From the NCBI GenBank assembly GCA_008360975.2, contig CM039184.1, positions 35,017,797 to 35,081,796 on the forward strand: a DNA stretch of 64,000 nucleotides. Direction: 5' to 3'. This document shows positions 1 to 12,476 of this stretch, in pieces. Position 1 is the first letter of the stretch, and every line of letters begins with the position of its first letter. Below the pieces are notes generated by a model that was given only the letters and a program-made list of their open reading frames with translations, made no database searches and was not told the origin of the DNA. The stretch is from Lichenostomus cassidix (lineage: Eukaryota; Chordata; Aves; Passeriformes; Meliphagidae). The position numbers and the translations under genes were made by a program.

Positions 1-3000
1 GGGGAGATAAGGAGTGGAAACATGGTATCACATTGCTGACACTTTGCAAGAGACCTCGGAGAAACTATGTTTGAAAAATAAAAGCAACTTCAACATTCTG
101 GGTGAACTTGCCCAGAAAGTAAAAACTGGAAAAAAGCAGGCAGCTTTCTTGAAAATTGAACTACAGTTGCATATAACAGTATCCTGTTATTTGATAAAGA
201 ATACAGTACAAAATAAAAACAGAATTTTAAAGTTTTGTGTGTTTATATTTTTTCTATTGCTTCTAAATCTGTCCTTGCATAGACAGCATTTTCATGATAA
301 GTACACAGTATACACACTTTTTTTTTTTTTAATATAAAGCTCTTGGCTCTGTAACATTTTTTCCAATCTTTAGTGCATTCCTAGGCCCACTTAGAAGCAT
401 TTGTGTTTCTACTTAACCTCATATTTATTGAGATATAAACCAAATCTGTGGGTAGCAAAATCTTTTAATAGCTGTTTTAGGATTGCATAGATACTTTTTG
501 CTGTTTTTAAAAGTATTTTTGATTATGAAAGTAGTAATATCTTTATCGGTATTCATAATGGTTTTATTTATGTTATTTATATATATCTTCATGTGTATTA
601 AATAAGCCTATTATCTCACATTAATTGATTTTAAAGTACTTCATGATCCCCACTAATCTGCATGCATTAGGTTCTTGTTGAAAACAAAATAAACAACCCC
701 TCTGCCCTACAACCCCACCTCGTAATTTTTTTATCTTTTGTAAATCTCAAATATGCAAATTTAAGATCTGCCAGGTCTGGTTGGACTGCCTAAACACAGC
801 TAAATATTTTCCACTGTGGAGTTTCTGATGTATTACTGACTGAAATAACAAAGTTAACTTGTGGAAGTTTCTAGAATGTACTTCTACAAAACACATTTAG
901 TAGTCCATTGCTTCAATGAAGTGCTTAGAATCTTAAGACAAGTTTTGTCAGGAACTTAATATTATTACAGAATGATTTTAAAGAAAGCATAATCTTACAA
1001 AGGTATTAAATTGCTTCTTTTTCATGTTGGGTTTTTAAAAGGTTTTGAAATGTTTGCTTCTTGCCTGAGGAGTGTAATAGCATCTTATTGTAGTGAAGTG
1101 AATTTATCAAGGGCTGTTATATTTGTGACAAGCGCACAAAAATAGCAAATATAAATATGGATTTTTAAGTAGTATAAATCAACCAGTAAAGAAATATTTG
1201 TCTATTTAAAACTACCTGGAATCAAATGTCTAAATGCTCACAAGATGAAAAGAATAGAGATTTTCTCAATAATGTAATAGTCACCAGCCAGCGTAAAAAT
1301 AACAGTGTAAGCATATGTTGTCATTATCATTATTGTATCCTTCTTGAATTTTGTAAAATATTTGTCCTCCAAAAAGTGGTCTTTTTCTCACACTGTCAAG
1401 ATCAGCTCTTCGATATATTTTGTACTAATCTGGACAGTATAGTCAGAATTTGAATTTTGCACAAAACAGGTTGTCATGTACATCAGACCTTAAACTAACA
1501 CATAAAAACAACTGGTGACTTTTCCACTTTCTTATATTCTTTGCAGTACAACATCATGATAAATGAGGCTCTCTTCAGTGTTAAGTGCAGTGTTCAATTT
1601 TACTTTATTGTGATTATCTAATCTAAAATCATAAAAGCAAGAGTACTACCCAGATTTATAGATAGCAAAAAGTATTGTTACTTGTAGTTGATCTTTCAGT
1701 TATTCTGGGGTAACTGGAAAACCAGCAAAACCTATGCTTTCCCCTTTTGAATATCCCCAGAAAATCAGTGATCTTTTTGCTGTTGAGGTGACTGGGTGCC
1801 ATTGGCCAAAAATAACAGTTATCTATCGTTAAAGTGCTACTCGATATCTGGGGAAGTTATTTCTTAATTCTGGTGGAATATAGGTCTTACCACACAGAGT
1901 CAGAGCAATGCTCTGCATCTCATTCCCTCAAGGCTGATAATCTGTACTTGAAAGAGTAGAACAGGTCAAAAAAGGCAAGATGCTTACATGAAATACTTGT
2001 TCAACAAGCTGTGGCTTAGTAACTCTTTGAGGCTGGAGTACTAATTTCTTTATTTTTAGAACTTGGTACCTTTTCCTTATAGAAATTCGTGTTGTTATTT
2101 TGAACAACGCTTTGTGGTACTGAGTTCTGGTTTTTTTCAATTCATGTGGTGAGAAACAAGTGCCTGTTTAGTTCAGTTGCTTTTGCTTTCATACTTGCCA
2201 GTCCATCTAAAATGAGAATCAGTAGATGAAAGCAGGGTTATCGCTTGACCTTTTGTCTGTCATTTGTGATCTTGACACATAAGGCTTGCCTTCAGTCTTC
2301 AGTCATCTCTTTTCTACACTGAAGAGTGTTGGTCTGCCTACCATTCTTATCATTCCTTGTTTCAGAAATACTAATTTCTAACATGTCTTTTTTTTCCTTT
2401 TGCATTTTTCATCTGTCATATATCTTGGGTGGCAGCAGAGAGAGTGCTATAGATAATACTAAAGATCCAGGCACACACCAGATTTGAGTGGCTTCATATA
2501 TTCTTTGCATTCTGATTCTTTTGATTACTCATGAACATTAAGATGTGTTATCCACTGAGATGTCTAACTATTGTCTTTTTTTTTTTTTTTCTGTATAGTA
2601 GTTGTCACTTCAGTCCAACACATATTTGAAGTTGGCCTTTTCTTTCCCATGAGAGTTATTTTGTTGATCTACATCAAAATCCACCTGCCATCCAGTTATT
2701 GATGAAAGAATTTCACCTCTTTTACTAGGCTTTATATCAGCAAAAAGATTGTCATTTCACTATTAACTCCTTTCTGAATCGTATATGTGTAAGTTGAAAA
2801 GCAGTCCTTAAATAGGTCTTTGTGGAATTTGTGTTGTCTTTCCTCTGATGTGAAAACTAGCATTTGCCTGCCATTAATTTTGTGATTAAGCATTTATCCT
2901 TTCATGAAAGGTATTTTCTCTCCCTAACATTTCAGTTGCTTTCTATTTTTATCTTTGGTAAAAACAACATATAGATTCTGTAGTATGATATATTATCGGT

Positions 3001-4240
3001 ATGTGCATTGATTTTGGTTTTTCTTGTTCCACTTTCTGTCAATTTTCTTGATACTGGTGTCAGACTTTAGGAGCTGTAGTTTCCCAGATCCTGCAAACAC
3101 ACTCTTCTGAAATACTGAAGCTATATTTCCCATATTTGCTATTTTTTTTTCCAGTGTCCAAATGCTACTTGATAGTTATGGGCTGGAGTTGCAATTCAGC
3201 CATTTCATGTTAGGGTTCCTTTGAATTCCACATAGCATAGCCTCTGATTCTGACATTGATCCTGACTGTATTATGACTGTTTTATAGCTTCTTCTACTAG
3301 TGATTAATTTTCAGACAGATCTTCCACCATATCTGTCATAAGTGGGAGTTGTAATGTGAAAATCACCACAAATGTTTTTACAGTGGATGCACATACCACT
3401 GAACATGCAAAGATTTCTGCTCTTTTCATGTCTGATTGGTTTTATATAGTAGCCTTACTTTTTGGCAAGCTTCCCTCTTTGTAAAAAAATTTACAATTAG
3501 GCACATATAGTTTTGCAAGCTGTTCCTCTACATCTTTTTTTTTTTTTTCATTTTTGTCCTACCCATGTGAGGTAGGACACTCAGTTTTCTAGTCATGAGG
3601 GGTTTTTTAATCATTTAGATTTGACTTAAGAGTAAAAACATATTTTAAATAAGCTTTAATACCTTGCTGTTTGACCAGATGAACTACTTATTGTCTCTTT
3701 TTCTAAATTGTTTTGCATTTATTGCTTGGAGACAAGTGTACATAATTTCAAACAATACAAAGACTGCCAAACCCAAAAATCCCCTCAGTGCTTCAGGGGT
3801 GCTTTTTATCCTTTCACATGCTCCTCTTAACATTCTGTTACTGAACTTTTTATGTTTATATAATTCTTGTTTGTCTGTCATACTTAAATCCTATGCAGAA
3901 ATATAGAATATAGGAAGTTTCAAATCTGCATGGATGTTGCATTACATTATTCAAAAAATGCTGAATATTGCTTAAGATAAAGTGAAAATTCAGGTTTGTT
4001 CATGTAGCTTACTTTACTGTGTGCTAATGATATATTTTTTTATCATGAATTAGTCTTGTGTCCTGACCTGAACTTTATATAAATAGCATTGGTGATGAAG
4101 TCATTGCTGATTTAGTAGTGTTTTCTACTCACAAGTATTTTAATATTCATTAGCACGTCAGTCACTGGGGTCACCATTTAAATTGTAGCACAGTACTATT
4201 TTTCCCTGATTAGACTGCAAGTGTTAGTCTGTATTTACTG
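1..4240. other. AT-rich non-coding stretch, no gene recognised
   Basis: This stretch is AT-rich with many short T and A runs, for example around 2578-2591 and 3535-3549. Open frames here are at most 107 codons, begin at arbitrary ATGs and show no domain, signal peptide or codon bias. The frame at 14-337 ends in a run of leucines and phenylalanines made by a T-rich tract. The zone from about 2160 to 3560 is pyrimidine-rich on this strand over a long distance and could be a very old antisense repeat, but I cannot match it to a family. I see no tRNA, exon or intact transposon. Confidence 0.6.
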
Positions 4241-4241
4241 T

Positions 4242-4330
4242 CGCCCAAAAAAAACCCACCAAAACAGAAAAGATCTCCAACTAACCAAGCAAAAAAAAAA
4301 CCAACCAAACAAAAAAGACCCCACCAAGCC
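4242..4330. repeat. A/C-rich low-complexity block
   Basis: About 90 bases are made almost only of A and C on this strand, with short CCAACCAAACAAAA-type units separated by A runs. The opposite strand is therefore a T/G-rich block. It is not a clean tandem repeat. Similar blocks recur elsewhere in the window in both orientations (8088-8190, 27621-27642, 43369-43411, 61738-61773). Confidence 0.7.
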
Positions 4331-5524
4331 GATAAAGGAATTTTTGCTGCACAGTTGGATTGACAAATACTGAGAGGATTGGAGCTGCCCAGTTACACTG
4401 ATAAATAACTTACTGTGGCCTTTAATATTAACAAAATGTAAATGCTTTAGTGATGTTCAGCAGCTCAAATGGTTGTTGGTCAACATAATTTGGTTTAGGA
4501 TTTTTTTTCAAGTAGGATCTTTGCATATGCATATGGACTGTAAGTACTGAGCTACTTGACATCTCTTCTGGCAAGCCAACACAATCCCAAATCCTATAGG
4601 ATGTAGTAGCCCTGCCATTTAAAGGAGGGTGGCTGGTAAAGTTTTGCCAAAAGAAAGTGGAAAAGGTGATTATTCCTCATTGCTGCAGTGAATATATCAA
4701 GTTGGCTCATAATAGCAAATATTGGGCTTGTTACAGTGTTTGCCTCTTCAGTGTCTGTCAATATAGTATCTTCTAGGTATTCAGGTTTCTGTTTGATCCA
4801 TTTGGGTAGCATAATATAAATAATTACACTAGACCTTTCCTCCTCTACGAGGAGTTTTTCCACTCAGTATCATCTATCAGCCTTTCTAATGTTTTTTGAG
4901 TGGTTTTGCTTCTTGATGTTAATGTGTGTCTTATAAATAACAGAATATAAACCCAGCACTGCATTTTCCTGTGTCCTATTACAGCTTAGCCCCAAGTGAT
5001 CATGGTGCAGAAGAACTCCTGTTGATTAACCAGTCCATTTAAGCATTTTTGTGACATTGAAACAGTTGAATTTATATGTTGGATTCATCCTCTGCTGCTT
5101 TTAGTCATCCAAGAGGTTGATCTGAACTCACGTACCTAGAAAAGGGACATTTCTGAAAAGCTTTATGAAATGTAAAAAGCAAAAATTATGTTTACTTTTA
5201 TTAATTATGTGCAAAACCAAAGGCATAGTTAATAGCTCCCTGCTCTTTTTGATCTCAATAGACTCAAGTCTTCAGTGCTGACTGCAGAATAAATCATGAT
5301 GAAGCAAAGGTTGGCCCCCTTGGCTATATCCTCACTGCAATTTTAAGTGATTTTTATATGTATCGCTAGGTTTTATCAACATGGAAACTTAAACTTATAG
5401 AGGGTTTGTGGCATATAAATCTTGGCTCCTCTTTTAATTGCAGAGAATTGTCACTATTATGTAGCTGATCTTGCAAATTCAAAAATATTCAGCACTTTAA
5501 TTATGCTTACTTTATTTAAGTGCT
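4331..5524. other. AT-rich non-coding stretch
   Basis: Nothing recognisable. The 89-codon minus-strand frame at 4594-4863 has no family resemblance. Confidence 0.55.
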
Positions 5525-5830
5525 AAAGGCCACAGCAGGCCTGCAATTGCTAGCATGCTAACAGCATATAATACAGCCAATTGCAAACAGCAGTCTAATT
5601 TGTTGATTTCAACTGAGGTGTAATTATATTGCTTCATTTGCTGAGCAAATCATACGAGAGCTTCTCTAAATCAGCCTGATTGTGTAATGAAGAGCTAATT
5701 ACAAACAGCAGTGTTCTTGCAGTAAATTTATGGTGACTGTTATTGCCAGGTTGGCACCACTATGACAATGGCTCATTAGTACATTTACAAAAGCAACAGT
5801 GGAATTCTGCCCAAAGCACAGCAACTGTTC
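5525..5830. promoter_or_regulatory. Candidate conserved non-coding element (possible enhancer)
   Basis: This block differs in texture from its surroundings: it has few homopolymer runs, balanced base use, and clustered TAATTA-type homeodomain cores near 5620 and 5696. A 16-base word, AATTGCAAACAGCAGT at 5579-5594, recurs with one change as AATTACAAACAGCAGT at 5697-5712 on the same strand. Vertebrate developmental enhancers often look like this, but the texture is only suggestive. Conservation cannot be measured from one sequence. The frame that begins at 5799 overlaps its end and is treated as chance. The call is inference. Confidence 0.35.
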
Positions 5831-8087
5831 TCTATTTCAGGAGATGAGGGTGATTAACTCTCTCCCTGCCATTGTTAGAACAAACAAAAGCACCACACTC
5901 TTGTTACTCCTTCTTGGAAGGAATTATAAAGCACTTCTAGAAAAGTCCACCATTAGACAGAATGACTTGGAAAGAATTTTTCCTAACATTAAAGGCATGA
6001 AGACTTGGAAAATGTTATTTGACCAGAGCCTGTGCATTAGTGACAAGTTGAGGTGTGGTTTGAGCTTTTGCAATTTCTCTTCTTCCCTTGTACCTTTGCT
6101 GCATGAAGTCAAGGATTGTTTTGGCAGTCACAAGGCTTAAACAGAATTTCTGAGGGAGAATTAATTTTGTGTCAGCCCTGTGATTAAAGATTTGTTAAAT
6201 GATTAAAGATTTTTAGATTCCTGCCTTTTAATATTTTTTCTGTGTAAGTTAGAATTGGTGGTGACCTGGTACAGCTTCTTTTATTTAATTCTAAATTATG
6301 TTTACTGTCAGATCAACCAACTCAAGTGGAAAGATGAACTGGTCACTGTAAAAATTCACAGTACAGGATAACTTCTCTAATCTCTCTGAAGATTCCATTA
6401 ATCTTGTGGGTTTTATTAATTTCTTTGAATTCCATGAAGCATACATTCTTATAGGTACTTTCAAGCAATTGGAATAATTTATTTCTGAATTAGGTGTGTG
6501 TAATTGCCTGTTCGATTTTAAGCCTGACACCACAGTAGATTGAATGCTGTTTTACACAAAGGCTTCTAATCTATTAAATGGTGCACTGGGACTGATTTCC
6601 TATGAAATTGTCTGAATTACTTTTTCTCTTGGCACAATAGCACAGAATAAATTTCTTCCTCTATAGCTCCATTTTGCTTTCTTTCACCTGTAACACAGAA
6701 AAATGAAGCTGTGGCCTCTTCTTATTTCTTCTCTAATTCTGTTTAGTTACAAGTGACCCTTAATGAATGGTTTGAATTGGACAACCACCCCAAATACAGA
6801 AATATGGATTCATTAGATCAACAGCAATACACTTGAATTTATAGGAAGCAGACTTCCTTGAAAAATATTTCATATTTAAGTCTAAAAAAGTGGTGGGTTT
6901 TTTTCCTGCGTAAGTTCCAAAGTGGCTGTTTGCTCTGATGCCTTTGAGTTTTGGCTGGTTTTGAAGTTTGTATGTAACACGAATACAGACCTGACTAAAT
7001 TTCTAGATCAACACCCTGTGGTCAGTAGTGAATTTGTGGAGAAAGATTATGAAAAAGCTAGTAGGAATAATATACCAGTCACTGGTAGTTATTGACATGG
7101 GCATGTATATTTTGAAATTCCAGAAAGGAAGTGAGTTCATATAAATTTCATCTACCTGTACATTTGTTAGGCATGGGGAACACTTTATAAATACAGATTT
7201 TTTTTAAATTGGTGGTTTGCCTCAGTTCTGAGAAGTATATAGTCTCAATGAGGTATTATAGACGCTGTATTTTTTAGCACCATATTCTAATATTAAATCT
7301 GTTTCACTAAACAGATCTTCTGCTCCAAAGCTAATATATTAATTGCGGTTAGTAAGACTATCAAAGGAACAATATTTTTATGTTTCCTGAGACATAGCCA
7401 AAATATTGCAGTAGAGAATATAAGTTATTTTTGTATTTCCTTAATTGTTTGTTCTCTATGGAATATGGGAAGGTGAGGTTGCAAAGACATAGTGAAAATT
7501 ATTTTCCAAATTTGTTTTTCCAGTTTTCAGACTAATATAAAAAATAATTTTAACAGAACGCCATCATATTCAGGAAAGTTTGCTCTTTGGATGAAGACTG
7601 GTCTCTAATATAGAGGTGGCTGCCAGTTTTCTCTTTTGATGTTGGATTTTCAGGCTGGTCTCCTTATCCACACTTTCAAAGAGCACATATTTGTCTACTT
7701 CTTCCCTTTATCTTCCTAAACAAGATTTGTGTTAGAGAGAGACCTTCCAGAAATTATTCCCTTACTTTGATTTCCCATTAATATGAATTTTAAAGCTAAG
7801 TTCAAAACAAATTATTCTTTTGAGTAGGGTAGGAGAATGGAACAGAAGATCACCACCTCAAAATGGGCTGATGCCTGAGGAATCTGCATGAATTTTTGTC
7901 TAGTTTCTCATAAAAGATAAGTATGAGCACTTTGTTCCCTCTGGTATATGCATTTATCACTTTTTGTTACTGTGCTATATGAACTCTAGCTCATGTTTCC
8001 TCTGAGGAAAGAATCTCAGTTTTTTTCTGGTTTTGGAAAATTAAATGGACAGATATCTCTGTCCTGCTCTCTCTTTTTAACTCCCTT
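5831..8087. other. AT-rich non-coding stretch
   Basis: No gene or known repeat was recognised. A 13-base word, TGATTAAAGATTT, occurs twice at 6181-6193 and 6200-6212, a small local duplication. The 113-codon frame at 5799-6140 and its antisense shadow show no domain. Confidence 0.55.
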
Positions 8088-8190
8088 TTTTAAAATTAAA
8101 AACAAACAAACAAAAAAAAACCCCAGAAAACAAAACCACAAAATAACCACCCACAAAACCAAACCACAAAAACACATACACAAAAAAATT
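8088..8190. repeat. A/C-rich low-complexity block
   Basis: About 100 bases consist almost only of A and C with CAAACAAACAAA and ACCACAAA units. It lies inside the 90-codon frame starting at 7993, so the Lys/Asn/Thr/His-rich tail of that frame comes from the low-complexity DNA and not from a protein gene. Confidence 0.7.
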
Positions 8191-11100
8191 GCATCCCTTC
8201 AACAAATAGAAGTTTGTTGTCTATACAAATTTAGTAAAAATTGGTTTGATTTAGAGCAAGTGTAAAACAAATTTGAACACAAGCCTGTAGCTTTAAGAAC
8301 TGTCTGAAAAATAATTAAATAGGATGAGATAACATTACATAGGGAAAAAAATGGGAAACACCTTCATTATGAAATTCTCACAGAAACCAGCTCAGATAAA
8401 TTTGATCTCGCAGAAGTCAGGATGAAAATACTGTTGAGAATCAGAATTATTATGGTAATAGTTTCCATATGCCTTATCTGTACCATATCTCATTTTACTA
8501 TTTTGTATTGCTTTCTTTTAAAAAGTCTTAATTTTTATGCTTATGATACCCTCTTGGGCATACTTTACAAATGTGATCTCTCTGGTTTGATTTGCTGCTG
8601 AACGAAAAATGACATGGCAAGGTTGATTAATGATTTGGCCCACAGAGCAGGATTCATTTATTTTAAAGTCCTAGTGACACAGTTGACAGGAGATGATGAA
8701 CAGATGTAAGCTGCAGAAGAATTCATGCATGTTTCTGGGGCAAATATACCATTTTAAATGTATTGATGTAACTTATGGATAATTATAGAATTTCTTTTAG
8801 GAATGCTAATAGTATTTTTTGTGTTACAGCACTTCACAAATTTAATTATGTCCAATGTTTGCTGTCAGGGGATTAAATTTTTTGGTTTTTACTTGAAATA
8901 ACATTAGCAAAATTTTCTGAGAGTGTTTGAAATGTATTTGAGACATAAGAAGTGGAAGATATGGTTTCTACTTGATTGTAGAAGTTTTTATGTTTGGGTA
9001 TGGTTTGCATGTGTGCGTGATGCATCCATTTGTACGACACGTATTCTAGATTGTATAATACCATTTAACCCAAACTGTCGTTTTAAGTATTAAGTAGGTG
9101 TCTTGCTTAGCATTTTCATTTAAACAGCAATTATCACTGAAAGAAGAGTGTCTCATTCTGGTTAAGATTGCTAATCATTCAGACTGAAATGATCTTGCAC
9201 TCAGGATCCTTTTGTGGGACTGTTTGGGTTAAGGTCTCATGAAGCTACCTGTACTTGAGTGCTACCTACATGTTTTCAAGTGTATGTCTATCCTTTAATT
9301 GTGCATTTTATAACTGATTTATTGAAGTATAAGGATTAACAATTTATTTCTGTTTATCAGTTCATTAAACCCACTTAATTCTATCCAAAATCATCCCTTT
9401 TACAGTGATTTTTGTGGTATTTCAAATATGCTATTAGCACATCTTTTGGTGTTAATAAAGGACTAAACATAGTACATCACTGAACTACTACTAGCTTTTC
9501 ACTCAGCTCAAGTTGCCATCTTCAAAAGAAACATTGACTGGATTTTGCTCCAATCTTTCACAGACACTGTCAATAGCCTGACAACTGGCTGTTTCTCATC
9601 CTTATTTCTTTAAACGTGATGATATATTTTCCCTGTCTAGAACTATAGATGAATATTAATAATGATTGGAAAACCTCTTCATGCAACCTCTTAGGAAAGA
9701 AAGTTTATATTTGTGCCAATATCTGGTTAAAAATGATAGAGATGTTCACCACAAAGGCTTTTCTTTTGCCTGGAATTTAAGAAATTTTTTCTTCTTAATG
9801 CAAAAAAAGAAAGCGTTTTTAGATTACTTCAGATTTAAACGTAAAGATCATATATGAACTCCAAAGAGCAAGCCCATTGCATGAGTTTTGATGTCCTGAT
9901 AGTCATTAGCAGTTTTGGGGGTTTTTTGCATAATGTGTATCATAGTTGTATTAAAGCTTTCTTCCCGTTCCAGAAATAGTAATGGATCACTCATACCAAA
10001 ATGCCTTAACTGAAAACCATCACTGAAATGAGCAGCTGAAGACAATCTGAAAGTGTCCAATTTGCACAGTTTGGGAAACCTAGGATTTCATGGTTAGTGA
10101 ACACTGGTATTGACAAAAGCAAAGCGGAAAGAGGAGGAAGAAATTAGGTTTTTCATTATCAGTTTGTTTTGCAGCTGCAATGAAATGAGTTCTCCAAGGA
10201 AATCTAATATTTGTAAGCAAAATTTAAGTAGGGCTCAGAAACTCCTACTTGTCTGTAGTGTCACTTTCAAGTGTTTATCCCTGTAGCAGAAAGGTATTGT
10301 GTTACCACTATCATAAGGATAGACCTTGGGGCAAAAGGGCCCAGAACTTTTTGGGTGAGCTGTCAGTTCACCCTTTAGGAAGTAAAACTGAAAATTACGT
10401 ACTAGTCAAAGGGGACAGTTAAGCATTTGAAAAACATTTAGAGCCACCAATGAGACATTCAGTGCATGAATTTCACATAAGCTTTGAAAACAATACAGCT
10501 AGAGTGGTGACATGTAAATATGCTGCTTTTCTGAAACATGAATAAAAATTATGTAGCCATGTCCACAGGTCATATATGTCAGATTCTTCTCTTAATATCT
10601 GAGAGCGAAAAAAAGCAGTTGTCAAACTATCATTTTCTCTTGGAATGTATGGATTGCAATTGAAATTATGGTATACATGTAGGAAAATATTAACTAGAAG
10701 GTGCTGGTTTGCATTTTCTTAATTGAATGGTAAATTACTAAAAATTTGTATCAAGGACGGACTTGTAGTTGATATGAGAAACAGTAAAATGGGTTTCAAG
10801 TGTTAAAAAGATTATGCTCTTTAGTCCCAGTTTCATGTTGTTAAATATCTGATGAGGTTTTGCTGTTACAGTGTTTTCAATGCTGGCTCCAGAGCATAAA
10901 TATTAAAACACATCTAAACTTCAATAAGAAACTGTCTGAATAATATCAAATATATTTTGAGCATGCTTTTCATGAATTTTCTAGTAAGTTGGTTTACTGA
11001 TGAAAATGGAGTGTCATTAAAAACTTTGCTTGATTTCTCTTCTTAAAAGTGTCTTAAACTATAATTCTGAGGAAACTATAAGCTGTAGTTGCACCAGTAC

Positions 11101-12449
11101 AGATTTGAAGCTTATTACTTTTGACTTTGAATATTTCACTTAACCTATTACCAAGCAGAAATTACTTGTCTAAGTTAATTGGCCCATTGTTATTAGAAAT
11201 TCTTACATAGGAGTCTTGATTAATTCACAAATACTGCATGAACATACTGAGGGAAATAACAGATCAGTTATAACCTTTCAGATTGATTTTGATGTTAGTT
11301 TGGTTACATATGTAACAATAATAGATGGTATCTCTAACCATGCAAAAGTACCACATTTCTTAATTACAGAGAGATTGCTGTCAAATGTTCTAAAATCCAA
11401 TGGCCAATATTTTCAAATATATTAGGCGTCCTCTAGGATCTTCAGTCATTCAGTATAGCCTTTAAGTCTGGCTTTATACCACCATGTATTATTTTTTCAT
11501 CAAACAACATCAGAATCAGATCATGGGCAAAAAACTTTTTCTGGCAAACATCAATTCAACAGGAATTCAGTACAGCACTACCTAAATGTTTATTTAAAAG
11601 AAGCAAGTATGGTACAAGCTGCTGAAATGGAAATAGAGTTTCTGTTTTTCTCTTGTTTGGCAGTGGTGTTGGTCAAAGAGATCTCAATACTGGTTTTCAT
11701 TTGCACACACTTTTCATGGTGTGCTTGTAGTGCTTGTCTCTAACCCAGTGCACTTCAAAGCACTGGTGACAAGTCCTTTCCTGGGGAGACCACCATTAGT
11801 GTCTCAGTTCTGCAGATAGGGGCTGCAGACACAGTCAGTTTCTCTTGGATCACTAAATATCAGTAATAGGAGAAAGAATAGAAGCCTGGTTTTCTCAGTT
11901 CTCTTGAAACTTTAAAAAAAGTCCAGTCCTGTTTTACGAATTGCATTGTTTTCAATCCTGTCATGGCAGAATTGCTGGCTTAAAAGCTGTGCTGTGTGAT
12001 TTTACAATGTAGGCAAACTCTTCCTACAAATAATATACCTTCCTATCTTCCCTTTCTTTCTTGTGATACAGTATTATATAAAATAAACTGTAAAATTTTT
12101 CTTTTCATGTTTTGCCATTAGTGAACATAATTTAGTGTTTTCTTTAGTGTTATAATTAAGTTGGCCTTTATATCCAGGTAAACTTAAATGCTATATTATT
12201 TTAATATAAGTAAATTAGGCAAGATGGTTTTCCATTTGGCCAGTCCTACTCAGTGCCTGTCATCATGCAGCTCTGTTCATTGGACCTTTAGGAAATTCCC
12301 ACTTAAAAGTCTCAGGAAAAAAAATCTGGAAACACACTTGGTTTGACAAGCAGTTGTTAGAAATATGAAAAGTTTAAATTCTTTGCAGCATCCAACTTGT
12401 GTGCAGGTCAGCTGAAGACAAATAAATCTTTGTGTCTAGAAGAGGAGAT
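8191..12449. other. AT-rich non-coding stretch
   Basis: No gene or repeat was recognised. A small inverted repeat, CCAGTGC / GCACTGG at 11745-11751 and 11760-11766, is present with an 8-base loop. Open frames are at most 70 codons. Confidence 0.55.
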
Positions 12450-12476
12450 AAACAGGACTGAGTGTCAGTCCTGTTT
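12450..12476. other. Perfect hairpin, 12-bp arms
   Basis: AAACAGGACTGA (12450-12461) and its exact reverse complement TCAGTCCTGTTT (12465-12476) flank a 3-base loop GTG. The arms have average GC content, so this is less likely to be a low-complexity accident than an AT-only palindrome. No flanking terminal repeats or tRNA-like features are visible. Both strands would form the structure. Function is unknown. Confidence 0.9.

Noticed and set aside
5799..6140. 113-codon plus-strand frame
   Set aside because: No domain, arbitrary start at the edge of the candidate non-coding element, antisense frame of similar quality.
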